The translations under genes were made by a program, and so were the position numbers. Below, in pieces: positions 1-9,280 of a stretch of DNA of 64,000 nucleotides; within the stretch, counting starts at the first letter, position 1, and each line of letters starts with the position of its first letter. Source of the stretch: Branchipolynoe longqiensis (Eukaryota; Annelida; Polychaeta; Phyllodocida; Polynoidae); contig CM059189.1 of assembly GCA_030323885.1 (NCBI GenBank), positions 45,701,015 to 45,765,014 of the forward strand, read 5' to 3'. The notes beneath the pieces are model-generated. The model was given only the letters and a program-made list of their open reading frames with translations, was not told where the DNA came from and did no database searches.

Positions 1-500
1 TATCACCCCACCCATTTCCCCCAATGGGAATCAAGCATTCTTGGCCCTACCAATAGGGATCCAGAATTCCTGGTCCCCATGCCTACCAGGGGTCTGCCCA
101 CCACCACCAAGCTGTATGGCCCCATGGCCACCACCAACCTTGACCCTTGAGTGTGGTGATCACTATCCCAGTGGAGGGGGTAGGCCCTGAGTGCCCTCAC
201 ACCCAGACCTGCCAGCACCACTATGTCTATTTACATCACACTCAGGCACCACCAGCCCCTACATATATATATATACATACATGCACCTGGTCACACACAC
301 CGAACAGTAATAGAACATTTGTATTACCCCCTATACTGTTTATCAGAATATTTTACAAAATGGTGGACAGGTACTATGATAAGTGCTACTGAAATCCATA
401 TATCGGCAAACAGACGCCACAAGACTAATATTTCGGCTTCAGTCGGGGCTTCAAATCACAAACCCTGTAACATGACAAGAACCGGACAAATAAAACTCAA

Positions 501-610
501 CTATATGTATACATATATGTGTATACATATACATATATATTTTATATGTGTATATCTATATAGATGTATCTATATATCCATAATTATATATATATATATA
601 TATATATATG
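501..610. repeat. TA-rich microsatellite
   Basis: The stretch is almost pure alternating A/T with scattered G and C interruptions. Any open frame across it is an artefact of the low-complexity sequence. Confidence 0.9.
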
Positions 611-654
611 TCTTACCAGTTATGTCGGTATATATAGACACATCCATATATAAT

Positions 655-870
655 TCATGTATATATGTGCTGTATAAGCAATTATACAAGTATAATTATC
701 CATAAACTGATTATGCATGAACTGTGTCTTTAGTTGACACCAAAATGACAATACCCAACTAATGACACTCAACTACTCAATCAACTGGTTAGGCCTTCTG
801 CCTCGTCTGGTGCTGCCACCTGGTCTATTCAGCTGTCCTGGCTCTGCCTCATGCCTGTACCACTCGCTCA
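655..870 (+). repeat. interspersed repeat, copy 1 (inverted partner at 6350-6575)
   Basis: Blocks such as GCTGTATAAGCAATTATAC and GACCTATTCAGCTGTC-like sequence recur as the reverse complement at 6350-6575. The two copies are diverged by eye and face each other across YR element A. The first 40 bp also recur near 11700-11740. No coding potential is seen, so it is probably a MITE or SINE-like repeat of unknown class. Confidence 0.6.
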
Positions 871-970
871 ATATATATATTTAAAATATATATCTAGATA
901 TATATATATATATAGATATATATACCTAGAAAGATCTAGATATATATATAAATATACATATATATATATG
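870..970. repeat. AT-rich microsatellite
   Basis: Alternating TA with short TCTAGA interruptions. From here to the element A boundary at 1211 is AT-rich unique-looking DNA with no ORF or recognisable repeat. Confidence 0.85.
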
Positions 971-1210
971 AAGAGTTCAGATGCAAAACCCTGTAAATGC
1001 TAATCTGAAAATTTGATTCAAATAAAAGATTCTCACCTGAGTAATGAGTTCTCACTAATTCCACTTTTCTTGTGATGAAATGGTTATGGAGCAATGGTTA
1101 AAAATAGGTGAATGTTAAAAAGAAACAATGTTTTGGAAGGTTTGATTCTAATATGTAACTCAATTTTAGGATTGGCGTTTATGGGTTTTGCACCTAAACT
1201 CCTCATATAT

Positions 1211-1401
1211 ATGTAAAATATAATTTATTATATATATATAAAGAGGCGGGGTTTACCTACCTTATTTATTATCATATATATTATTATATTTTATATTAAT
1301 TCTATTTCTTCGCATATATTTGCTCCGTGGCTGCTTTTGCCTCGCTGCTACTCCGCCATTGCTGCTCGCAGGTCACTTGCTCTGCCGCCGTACCTTGTAT
1401 C
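1211..1401 (+). repeat. A1 split direct repeat of YR element A
   Basis: It matches 5833-6012 almost base for base from ATGTAAAATATAATTTAT through CGCCGTACCTTGTAT, differing mainly in a TTTA/TATA microsatellite. It should contain the promoter and 5' leader of the element transcript. Confidence 0.85.
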
Positions 1402-1480
1402 TATTTGTGAGCAGGGTAGAGCAAGGGCAAGACCGTTCACACGCTCGCAGACTTCCGAAAACCCATCAGATACTGCAAAG

Positions 1481-2386
1481 ATGTCGGTGGAGGACAGTGT
1501 GGAACCAGAAATGGGTGAGTTATCACTACGCGACAGAAGAGAGCGTACAGCGAGGGAGGTAGAGGCCCTAGAAATAGAGGATGAATTGGCTGAACTGGAG
1601 GAACGTCGTGCAGCATTATTGGCGAAGCGCGACAAAAGACAGAGCGTGCGTTCAGAAGGAAAACAAGATGGCGTGGGCACCAGCTTGGATCGAACCAAGC
1701 CGTCGGCGGGCTACACCATGGATCCGGTGGCTGCGGAGCCAACAACTGGTGCCTCCTACGTGGATGCGGCCTCCTTAGGCCGCCCGGAGGACGGTTTCTG
1801 TGCCTATGGAAAGGACAGGGGTCGCTCGAGGACCACTACCCGTCGGAGACGTTCGTCGAGCGGCTCGTCGAGTAGAAGCGCCAGCCGTCGCAGACGCAGT
1901 AAGTGGAGTTTAAAACATTTCACAGTGGGGCGAAAGCACATCTCAAAAGCAAACTGTTATGAACTGATAGCTGCGACGGGCCAGTGGGCACTAGGGATAA
2001 AACAGCTGGGCGTTAAGGACTACAGAGCGTTAGTCGAACACATGGTTTTCCTCTCACTCAGGGCGCGTACCAGTGAGTACCTGGACTCAGCCCATGTGGA
2101 CTATGATTTATCGATTAGGATTTTGGCTGAAGACATAGGTTTCGCGGCGTTCTCCAGTGCGAACAGGGGAACAAGTGTGTTACACTATGGTTCCCTGAAT
2201 ATTAAGGCGAAGAGAGCCGGTACATCAATTAATCAGACCCGGAAACAGGGCCAGCAACCCAAGAGGCCATGCTATGCCTGGAATGGAGAGCAGGGCTGCC
2301 ATAGAGGGGAGGATGAGTGCCGCTTTAGTCATGTCTGTTCAAAGTGTAATGGAAAGGGTCATAAACGCGCAGCCTGCAGAGTTTGA
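1481..2386 (+). CDS. Gag-like protein of YR element A
   Basis: The first ATG of a long open frame gives about 301 residues; the frame is open upstream to 1337 but has only a TTG there. After an acidic, coiled-coil-like N-terminus (ELAELEERRAALLAKR) comes an Arg/Ser-rich stretch near 1810-1890 (RRRRSSSGSSSRSASRRRR), then a globular region. The C-terminus holds two putative zinc fingers: a CCCH type beginning CYAWN (C-x8-C-x6-C-x3-H) and a retroviral-type knuckle C-x2-C-x4-H-x4-C. These are nucleic-acid-binding signatures expected of a capsid/nucleocapsid protein packaging element RNA. The frame stops 50 nt before the RT frame opens. No frameshift overlap exists, so reinitiation or a separate transcript is needed for ORF2. 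The gag role is inferred from position and fingers. Confidence 0.8.
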   Translation: MSVEDSVEPEMGELSLRDRRERTAREVEALEIEDELAELEERRAALLAKRDKRQSVRSEGKQDGVGTSLDRTKPSAGYTMDPVAAEPTTGASYVDAASLGRPEDGFCAYGKDRGRSRTTTRRRRSSSGSSSRSASRRRRSKWSLKHFTVGRKHISKANCYELIAATGQWALGIKQLGVKDYRALVEHMVFLSLRARTSEYLDSAHVDYDLSIRILAEDIGFAAFSSANRGTSVLHYGSLNIKAKRAGTSINQTRKQGQQPKRPCYAWNGEQGCHRGEDECRFSHVCSKCNGKGHKRAACRV

Positions 2387-2423
2387 CTTGAGACAGCGAG
2401 TAACTGCAGCAACCAAGTTGTGA

Positions 2424-2724
2424 TCTTTGTAGGTGATCAGAGCGACTTGGAGGCGGGGGGGGGGCTAATGGAGCCAGAACCTATATTGTTGAACGGGTCT
2501 TTGTAGGTGACCGGGTCGTTTTGGCAGAGAAAGATAAAGTGGCGGGTGATGCAGTCTTCCCCCCCCCTTGCGGGAGAATTGATAGACAATTGATTGAACC
2601 AAGTGGTATGGGCGACCGAGGAAATGGGAGCAACAGCCGAGCGGCAGGGGTCTTTGTAGGTGACCGGGCCGCTGTAGCCAACTTGAGTGTGTGTGATCGT
2701 TGTGTCGTCTTTGAAGGTGACGGT
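2424..2724 (+). repeat. four spaced copies of a TCTTTGTAGGTGACCGGG motif
   Basis: Copies lie at about 2422-2438, 2495-2515, 2647-2670 and 2706-2724, across the gag-RT junction and the N-terminus of the RT frame. In the RT frame the two best copies encode VFVGDR. Spacing is irregular, so this is not a simple tandem repeat. Confidence 0.7.
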
Positions 2725-4758
2725 AGCACCGGGCTAGCGGGGGGTGACCCGCGACAAAGTGACGACATAATGGATAACGACACTGCACGGAATCGGGCCG
2801 ATCGAACCGACCGGAGGCTAATCGACAGTTGTAACATCGCTGGATTGGACGATGGCACTGATATAATGCTTCCTGGCCGACAAAGTGACAAGGACAACAA
2901 AGCTGATGATGTTATTCCGGTGAACTGTGGTCGCTTGCTTATGCCGGCCTGTGATTTAGATTGTGTGGAAGTACAAGAGGAGGCCGATGGACTAATTGTC
3001 TCAGTTTGTGAGGTAGAGGGCCAGACACCCGTTTTGTTTAGAGTTGCCCGGGATTGTGTCAGCGGAATTTGCTTGTGTGTCTATGTTCTGGCAGGCATGG
3101 CCTGTCAGCTTAAACCATGTCGTTTCTTTTCAGAGTTAATTCTCAGGGGCGAGGTGGATGCTGATGCTTCCTATTTACTTCGAGGGATAGTTTTTGGTTT
3201 TAGGGTAGTAAATTCAGAATTTAACCAAAGTTACGAGACAAATAATAGTAAACGCCTGTCCAAATGTGACCGGGACCTGATTGAGGAGAAGTTGAAGGTC
3301 GAACTCGATCAGGGTATAATATCTATTACCAATTCTACCCCCCTATGTGTACACTCAATGTTTGTTGTCCCAAAGGATGGGGGGGGGGGTCGACTTGTGG
3401 TCGATTGTAGTAGACCTCGTGGCCTGTCGGTAAACTCCGCAACTAGTGAGGTAGCTCAAAAATTCAATTACCTGAGTATTGATAGTGTCATTGATGTCCT
3501 CGTCATGGGGGATTTTCTGTCGTCCATCGACATAAAAGATGCCTATAGGGCTGTACAAATACACCCTGATGACCGAACCAAACAAGGGATTAAATGGGCT
3601 TTCAAGGGGAAAAAGGAGATTTACATGCTTGATAATCGCCTATCCATGGGCCTCGCCTCCAGCCCTTTTATCTTCACAAGAATCTCTAACTTCATCGTTA
3701 GGTGTGCTAGGCGTGAGGGGGCAGATAGAGTCATCAATTATCTTGATGACTTTTGTGTCATAGGCTCATCATGGGAGGAGTCAGCTGCCTATCAACAAAA
3801 AGTAGTAGCAATCCTACGTAGGTTGGGGTTCTTTCTGAGTTTTAAGAAACTCCAGTCACCAGCGCAGAAGATGAGATTTTTGGGGATTGATGTTGATACA
3901 GTCGGTCTCGAATTGACTTTACCGGCGGATAAACTTAAGAAACTCTATGGAGTCCTTGCCCATTTTCGCGGCCGTAAGAGAGCTAGGAGAAAGGAACTTG
4001 AAAGATTGGGTGGTTTACTAGCCCATTGCGCAAAGGTTATCAGGGGTGCCCGCACCTTTTGTCGCGGAATTTATAACCTGATCGCTTCTCTACGCGAACC
4101 ATATTACTTTGCTAGGCTAAGTGCAGGTTTCAGACAAGACATTGACTGGTGGAAAAAGTTTGCGGGTCGCTTTAACGGTAAGGCCGCTATGTTGGGGAGG
4201 TTTACCCCAGTTCAATCTGTATATAGTGATGCCTCGAGTTGGGGGATGGGAGCCACCCACGGTGATGATTGGCTTGTGGGTTCCTATAATGAGAAGGCGG
4301 ATGAGGCCTTGCAGCTTTATGCAGGCAGCCATCATGTCTCGCCTGATAGGAGCCTGGGCGCCGCTCATATTAATATTAAGGAGATGGCTGCAGCATGGGA
4401 GGCGGCTGACCGATGGGCCCATGGTTGGGGGGGTTCCTCAATTATATTCGTGACTGATAGTGTTGTGGTCCAGGCAGCCCTTAATATGGGCCGCTCGCGC
4501 TCTAATGTTATAATGTCCTACTTGAGGCGACTTTTTTGGCTCGCGATTGAAGAGAATTTTGTTTTTAGCTCATGTTATATTAATACCTCTAAGAATATAA
4601 CTTGCGATGTACTTAGTAGATTGGCTGATAAGGGAAGTGCGGCCAGAATCGCCACTGTAGATGAGAGTTGGAGGATGTGCTGTAGGAGCATTTTTGAGAC
4701 CCCTTTTTTCTTTTGTTCCAGGACGGGAGGACTTAAGGGGGGAGCAGCGCCTCTATGA
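2608..4758 (+). CDS. Reverse transcriptase-RNase H of YR element A
   Basis: The frame is open from 2437; the first ATG is at 2608, giving about 716 residues. The N-terminal 200 residues are not recognised. RT landmarks follow: a GGGGRLVVDC stretch near 3379-3408, SIDIKDAYRAV near 3525, and the catalytic YLDD at about 3739-3750. A DIRS-type RNase H comes next, with YSDAS near 4220, INIKEMAA near 4371, VTDS near 4450 and TCDVLSR near 4600, supplying the acidic residues. It would copy element RNA into DNA and remove the template. It overlaps the recombinase frame by 98 nt. An 11-G run (3379-3389) inside the RT keeps frame here but is a likely slippage point. Homology assignment is firm; the start is uncertain. 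Confidence 0.9.
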   Translation: MGDRGNGSNSRAAGVFVGDRAAVANLSVCDRCVVFEGDGSTGLAGGDPRQSDDIMDNDTARNRADRTDRRLIDSCNIAGLDDGTDIMLPGRQSDKDNKADDVIPVNCGRLLMPACDLDCVEVQEEADGLIVSVCEVEGQTPVLFRVARDCVSGICLCVYVLAGMACQLKPCRFFSELILRGEVDADASYLLRGIVFGFRVVNSEFNQSYETNNSKRLSKCDRDLIEEKLKVELDQGIISITNSTPLCVHSMFVVPKDGGGGRLVVDCSRPRGLSVNSATSEVAQKFNYLSIDSVIDVLVMGDFLSSIDIKDAYRAVQIHPDDRTKQGIKWAFKGKKEIYMLDNRLSMGLASSPFIFTRISNFIVRCARREGADRVINYLDDFCVIGSSWEESAAYQQKVVAILRRLGFFLSFKKLQSPAQKMRFLGIDVDTVGLELTLPADKLKKLYGVLAHFRGRKRARRKELERLGGLLAHCAKVIRGARTFCRGIYNLIASLREPYYFARLSAGFRQDIDWWKKFAGRFNGKAAMLGRFTPVQSVYSDASSWGMGATHGDDWLVGSYNEKADEALQLYAGSHHVSPDRSLGAAHINIKEMAAAWEAADRWAHGWGGSSIIFVTDSVVVQAALNMGRSRSNVIMSYLRRLFWLAIEENFVFSSCYINTSKNITCDVLSRLADKGSAARIATVDESWRMCCRSIFETPFFFCSRTGGLKGGAAPL

Positions 4759-5677
4759 GCAGGGATATTACGCCCCAAACTACTGGTCTGCTAGAAACGT
4801 CCAAATTAAGCGTTACCTGCGTTTTGTGGATCAAGTGGGGGAACATAGGGCCCCGCTACCATGCTCCTCTAAGTGGGTTGCCCTGTACGCAACCTGGTTG
4901 GCTAAGGATCTCGCCTATAGCTCCATCTTATATTATCTTTCGGGCCTAAATTTTTATTTAAAGCAGAATGGTTCCCCGGAAATCGCATACTCTGACTACT
5001 ATGTCGCCGCAACCTTAAAGGGTATAAGGCGCTCAAAGGGCGATACCCCTAGGAGGGCCCCGCCTCTCCTTCCAAACATGTTGCTTAAGATTTTTGAGGG
5101 CTTGACCCTGAACTCAGGACACACGGCTTGGCGGGCAGCCGTTTTGCTGTCATTTCGTGCATTGCTTAGAAAAAGCCAGGTCACCGCCTCAGATGCGGCC
5201 TTGACCCGATCAGATTTCACCTTCTTCGATTGGGGCATGGTAGTACGGGTAAAAAAATGCAAGACCATCCAATTTAATGAGAGGATTCTCGAGATACCTG
5301 TCGCTAAGTGTTGCAACCTCGCCCTTTGCGCAGTTTTTTGGACACGTAAGCATTTTGATGAGATACCTGCTGGGCCGGGTGATATGGCCTTTAGGCTGCC
5401 AGCTGATGTCGGTTCCACTCCGATGTCATATTCGTCTTACCAGTCCATGCTAAAATTATTTACCAATATTGCTGGCCTGGGTGAGTTTGATTTTACCTCC
5501 CACTCCCTCCGCCGGGGTGGTACAACCTTTTTGGCTATTTGTGGTGCTACAATTGAAGAGATTAAGGTGAGGGGGGACTGGGCCAGTGAAACGGTCTACG
5601 CTTACCTGAAAACGCCATTGCAGGTTTGTATAATGAACGACCTGAGGGTTTCCTCTTCGCTGGCCCAGTTGAGTTAA
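4661..5677 (+). CDS. Tyrosine recombinase of YR element A
   Basis: The frame encodes 338 residues of the phage-integrase/tyrosine recombinase family. The N-terminal SAM-like core-binding part (YWSARNVQIKRYLRFVDQVG) is followed by a catalytic domain. That domain has an Arg in ALLRKSQV (about 5168), the H-x-x-R box SHSLRRGG (His at 5501-5503), GDWAS, and a nucleophile Tyr candidate in VYAYL (5597-5605). The enzyme would integrate a circular DNA intermediate through the split repeats in place of a DDE integrase. The ATG lies inside the RT frame, an arrangement seen in DIRS-order elements. All catalytic motifs are present, so the protein may be functional (inference). Confidence 0.9.
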   Translation: MRVGGCAVGAFLRPLFSFVPGREDLRGEQRLYEQGYYAPNYWSARNVQIKRYLRFVDQVGEHRAPLPCSSKWVALYATWLAKDLAYSSILYYLSGLNFYLKQNGSPEIAYSDYYVAATLKGIRRSKGDTPRRAPPLLPNMLLKIFEGLTLNSGHTAWRAAVLLSFRALLRKSQVTASDAALTRSDFTFFDWGMVVRVKKCKTIQFNERILEIPVAKCCNLALCAVFWTRKHFDEIPAGPGDMAFRLPADVGSTPMSYSSYQSMLKLFTNIAGLGEFDFTSHSLRRGGTTFLAICGATIEEIKVRGDWASETVYAYLKTPLQVCIMNDLRVSSSLAQLS

Positions 5678-5832
5678 GCGAGTAGTGGTTGGGGGGGGGC
5701 TCTCTTTGAGGGCCCCCTTTGGCTATTTTCTTTTGCCCGGCCATGGGCCTTTCCTTGCAAAATAAAAGACTGGAAGGTTCCCACCCACTCCTCGTTTGCG
5801 CTCCTTCCTCTCCCTCCACCATAGCCAGTTTT
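5674..5832 (+). repeat. B1 split direct repeat of YR element A
   Basis: It resembles 6021-6170, sharing TTTGCCCGGC-ATGGGCCTT, TGCAAAA, GACTGGAAGGTTCCC and CCTCCACCATAGC. It starts at the recombinase stop codon and contains AATAAA at 5761, the likely polyadenylation signal of the element RNA. Confidence 0.8.
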
Positions 5833-6012
5833 ATGTAAAATATAATTTATTATATATATAAAGAGGCGGGGTTTACCTACCTTATTTATTTATTTATTTA
5901 TTTATTTAATTATTATTTCTTTGCATATATTTGCTCCGTGGCTGCTTTTGCCTCGCTGCTACTCCGCCATTGCTGCTCGCAGGTCACTTGCTCTGCCGCC
6001 GTACCTTGTATC
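5833..6012 (+). repeat. A2 split direct repeat of YR element A
   Basis: Direct repeat of A1 (1211-1401) placed between B1 and B2. In this class the internal A2 supplies a template for completing the 5' end. Confidence 0.85.
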
Positions 6013-6020
6013 GCATGCAT

Positions 6021-6170
6021 TTTAAGCTTACTGATTGGTAGGGGCTATACTTTCTTTGCCCGGCAATGGGCCTTCCCTTGCAAAAAATAACACAGACTGG
6101 AAGGTTCCCAACCCACACTCCTCGAATTGCGTCTCCTTCCCTCCTCCTCCACCATAGCAGACATTTTACA
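6021..6170 (+). repeat. B2 split direct repeat of YR element A
   Basis: Second copy of B1 with short indels. It ends in ATTTTACAT next to a TA microsatellite, the mirror of the A1 left end. Confidence 0.8.
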
Positions 6171-6205
6171 TATATATATATATAACAAATAATTATATAT
6201 ATATC

Positions 6206-6258
<53 letters not shown>
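6163..6258. repeat. TA microsatellite at the right edge of YR element A
   Basis: Nearly pure TA alternation. The element appears to have inserted in or next to TA-rich DNA on both sides. Confidence 0.85.
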
Positions 6259-6261
<3 letters not shown>

Positions 6262-6349
6262 TTTCCTACAAGATTGAATGAAAGACAAACAAGGCAGTGG
6301 GATAGAAAACTGTATTCTCTGGCAAGAGGTAAGTGCCCTATTGCCGATA

Positions 6350-6575
6350 AACAAAATAATTGTTAAGGGAGTGGTACAGGCAAGAGGCCGAGTAGTGACA
6401 GCTGAATAGGTCAGATGGCAGCTCCACACAAGGCAGAGAGCCTGTCCATTCGCCTGGGTTGTTAAGTGTCAGTAGTTGTGAGGTGTCCAGACAAGGTACA
6501 TCCAGAGGCACCATTAAAGGATAATCAGTTTACCGCTGATTATACTTGTATAATGCTTATACAGCATATATAGAG
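6350..6575 (-). repeat. interspersed repeat, copy 2 (inverted partner of 655-870)
   Basis: Its reverse complement matches 655-870, including the GCTGTATAAGC end and the ATTCAGCTGTC core. With copy 1 it brackets YR element A as a diverged inverted pair. Confidence 0.6.
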
Positions 6576-6615
6576 TTGGTACTTTATTCCAGCTGCATGG
6601 TATTGGATTTACACA

Positions 6616-7172
6616 CATCATCATCATCATCATGCTGTCGGTCGCGATGTGACAAAGACTGCTTTCATTACTTGACTGCCGCTCTCCATTTAGCTCTCTG
6701 CTGTGAGATGTGTGTCCATGAGTCAGTCTTAATGTCTCTTAGCTTCAGGTTTCTCTTGATGGTATCCTTGAACCAGAGATGATGGCGCCCTCTCTTTCTC
6801 TAGCCAGAAGACAGTTGAGAATAAACATTTCATGAAAGCTGCCTGCAAAAGTGTTGAAGTGCTGCTGGCTTTTGCAAGTTACCAGCGGCACTCTCTCGGG
6901 GAGCAAATAGAGGTTTCACACCGGCAAGAACATGTCAAGACAGGCGCAAAACTATTTGTCCCTGCAGTGGCTGGTCGGGAGATGTTGGGAGTTCCATACA
7001 TCAACCTCCCTTAATGCTGCCACAGTGACATGGTTTTCTGTTTAGGGTTTGCTCCCTTAGCCTTCGGTTCTGTCAAGAACCTGTACCACAAGGCAGTGGT
7101 TTACAACTGTGCAAGGCAGGGGCGTCAAACTCCCTGAGGTATTGCTATACCTGCAATACCTGCATACCATCT
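6616..7172 (-). mobile_element. internally deleted LINE copy 1 (head + 3' end)
   Basis: Read on the - strand, a 330-bp head (7172 down to about 6832) ends at GCAGGCAGCTTTCATGAAAT. It is followed directly by sequence matching 41500-41700 of the longer LINE copy: the RT C-terminal coding end, then a (GAT)n tail at 6616-6634. Everything between head and C-terminus is missing. No ORF of useful length remains. Confidence 0.75.
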
Positions 7173-7766
7173 TTCACTATAGACTCTATATACTTTAAAT
7201 GCACTTTGTACCTATAACCACATGCCTCCTGATAACTTGGTCTGACTCTTCTTGCCCGTTTGTTTCTAACGGGAGATTGCAGTGAACTTGTCCTAGTAAA
7301 TATTTTTCGTTAGATAAACACACAAGATATACACACAAGAAGCACAAAAACAACGACTATAATCCAGATCCAACGCGTTTAGATACATAATAGTAACAAG
7401 AATAACAATAATAAGAATAAGAATAAATAAAACCACAGACTCTACCTGCAGAGACAGTGGCGAGCTGCATTGTTACTACCGGTCACCCCCCCCCCCCCCC
7501 CACCCTCAGTCGGTGAAGTATTCACACCAGACGGAGTCCTCACACAGACTTGACACATTTCTGAGTGTTGACGGTTATGGTGCTAATGTCCAAAACCCAT
7601 ACACCCACTCACGCTTCCACATAACCATTCCCGCCTGAACCAACATTGGCCGAAATAGTCCCACCATGCACTGCACACACCCGCCCGACATGACCCGACC
7701 CGACCGTCGTGATGGAGGAAAATAAATGCCTGACACCAACTAGGCCGATTGTAGCTACTTACTTTC
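7173..7766. other. unannotated spacer with a poly-C run
   Basis: AT-rich, no ORF. A run of about 16 C lies at 7487-7502. Nothing else recognised. Confidence 0.5.
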
Positions 7767-8170
7767 TTTAAAGTTGCATAATCCGATGATATCGAATCTT
7801 AGTAATTTCTTCAGATAAATATATGAGTAGTATGTTGGTTGAAATTATTTTACATTGAACTAACTTTAATTACATCAGGGGGCCTAGGTGGTGTAATGGT
7901 TAGCCCACTGGCCCGGAATGCAAACAGATGTGGGCTTGAGTCCCTCTCTAGGCGCAATATTTCCCATTTTCATCACCCCCCACGACACATGTATGCCCAA
8001 ATTAATTTGGGGCATGTTTGCACTTCACATATCTCCAAAGTTAGCTATTTAAAATAGTTCAATATAAATCACTGGAAACTAAATTAAGGTAGATAATAAC
8101 GATTAACCTAATGTATTTATCCCAAAAAATGACGGACATTTCAACACCTTTGGACTATGCAATTCTAAAG
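7767..8170. mobile_element. MITE of the TTAAAGTTGCATA family with a nested SINE
   Basis: The left end is CTTTAAAGTTGCATAATCCG and the right end is GGACTATGCAATTCTAAAG, inverted copies of each other. The family recurs at 13025-13581, 14695-14870, 21386-21632 and 25613-25955. A tRNA-like SINE (7878-7985) sits inside it. Confidence 0.65.
7878..7985 (+). repeat. tRNA-derived SINE family 2
   Basis: GCCTAGGTGGTGTAATGGTT resembles a pol III A box, and GGGCTTGAGTCC is a degenerate B box. The 5' GCCTA can pair with TAGGC before the CAATATTTCCC tail, as in a tRNA acceptor stem. Other copies lie at 16864 and 17256. Confidence 0.7.
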
Positions 8171-8207
8171 GGGAGAGTCCCATGTGGATTGTCGATCTGA
8201 GGTAGTT

Positions 8208-8687
8208 AAAGCCTCAGTCACACATACCCGGATCAGGGGCCGGACGAGCCCCGGACTGGGATCCGGGGTGGTCTTGGGGATTTTGCGATCCGGGCTCAAT
8301 CCGCCATGATCCGGGGGTGGTCCGGGGGTGGTCCGGGTAATTCGGGGGTGGTCCGGGGTGGACCGGGGCTGTTCGAGGGTGGTCCGGGGTCATTTTGAGC
8401 CACGGTTTGACCCGGACCATCCCCGGACTATCCAGGACTACCCCCGGCCTAGCCACGGACCACTCCATGGACTGTCCGGGGGTGATCCGGGATGGTCCAG
8501 GGGTGGTCTGTGGGTGGTCCTGGGCAGTCCGGGGGTGGTCCGGCATCATCCGGGTTAGTCAGGGGCCGGCCGAGTCCGGGCTCGTTCCTGGGGTGGTTCG
8601 GGGGTGGTCCGGGGCGGTCCGGGGTGGTCCGGCCTTTGGTCCGGGGCTCATCCGGGGCTCGTCCGGGAAGGTGTGACTGCGAGGCAA
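8208..8687. mobile_element. foldback element FB1 (word: TCCGGGGGTGG)
   Basis: Ends AAAGCCTCAGTCACACATAC and GTGTGACTGCGAGGC are imperfect inverted repeats. The interior is made of drifting repeats of TCCGGGGGTGG and its complement, GC- and CpG-rich. Similar words continue to about 8790. Long frames on both strands here are by-products of the repeat. Confidence 0.65.
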
Positions 8688-8879
8688 AAATCGACGAAAA
8701 CAGTGATTTTATCCATGGCGGTCTGGGACAGTCCGGGCCATTGGCCCGTGGGTGATCCGGCTCAAATTCCGGGGCTCGCCCAGATATTATTGAGAGAAGG
8801 GACATATCTGATCTAAAGCAGAAAACAACACCCCAAAAAAATCCCATCGTGACATTGTGTTAGCGTTAATTTCTTCATG

Positions 8880-9060
8880 ACGTGCTGCTGACGGGGGGCG
8901 GGGGATACTTGGGGGGCGGGGGATACTTGGGGGGGGGGGGCCGTGGGGGGGAGCTGCATCCATTGACCGCAAACACTGCCACTCCCCCGGGGAAATAAGG
9001 TGTGGTCAGGGCGGATGATGGGGGGATCCCGGGTGGGAGGGGGGGGGGGGGGGCGAGGGC
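8880..9060. repeat. G-rich low-complexity tract
   Basis: Runs of G with short GGGGGATACTT repeats; no gene. Confidence 0.7.
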
Positions 9061-9104
9061 TGTCTGGGGGCCAAGGGCAGTGTCCTAACTAAGTACATGA
9101 TATA

Positions 9105-9278
9105 CAGTAAAACCTCTCTATACCGACCCTCCACAGATCGACCACTCCCCTATATCGATCGCTTTATTTCGGTCCCAACAATAAGGTAAGGCTATTCTAA
9201 CTCTCTAAACCGACCACCTCCCTAAGTGGACCACTTAAAGTTGGTCCATGATCGGTCGATTTAGAGAGGATTTATGTA
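9105..9278. mobile_element. pogo/Tigger-like MITE, copy 1
   Basis: It begins CAGTAAAACCTCTCTATACC after TATA, the typical terminus of pogo-type Tc1/mariner MITEs that insert at TA. The whole body is the reverse complement of the adjoining copy at 9281-9458. Confidence 0.75.
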
Positions 9279-9280
9279 TA

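Larger units (their letters stand above)
1211..6170 (+). mobile_element. YR element A: full-length Ngaro-like tyrosine-recombinase retrotransposon
   Basis: The element carries three open frames in the order gag, RT-RNase H, tyrosine recombinase. They are bracketed by split direct repeats A1 (1211-1401), B1 (5674-5832), A2 (5833-6012) and B2 (6021-6170). This A1-ORFs-B1-A2-B2 layout with a tyrosine recombinase and no integrase or protease is the hallmark of Ngaro/PAT-type elements in the DIRS order. No methyltransferase domain is visible, which favours Ngaro over PAT/DIRS. The left end reads ATGTAAAAT and the right end ATTTTACAT, reverse complements of each other, and the element sits in TA-rich DNA. 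All three frames are open, so the copy looks young. Activity is inferred, not shown. Confidence 0.88.

Noticed and set aside
223..705. 160-codon open frame
   Set aside because: It runs through a TA microsatellite, and the protein is Ile/Tyr low-complexity with no domain.
8214..8847. Several overlapping open frames on both strands
   Set aside because: They are produced by the TCCGGGGGTGG repeats of FB1; all six frames look alike in composition.
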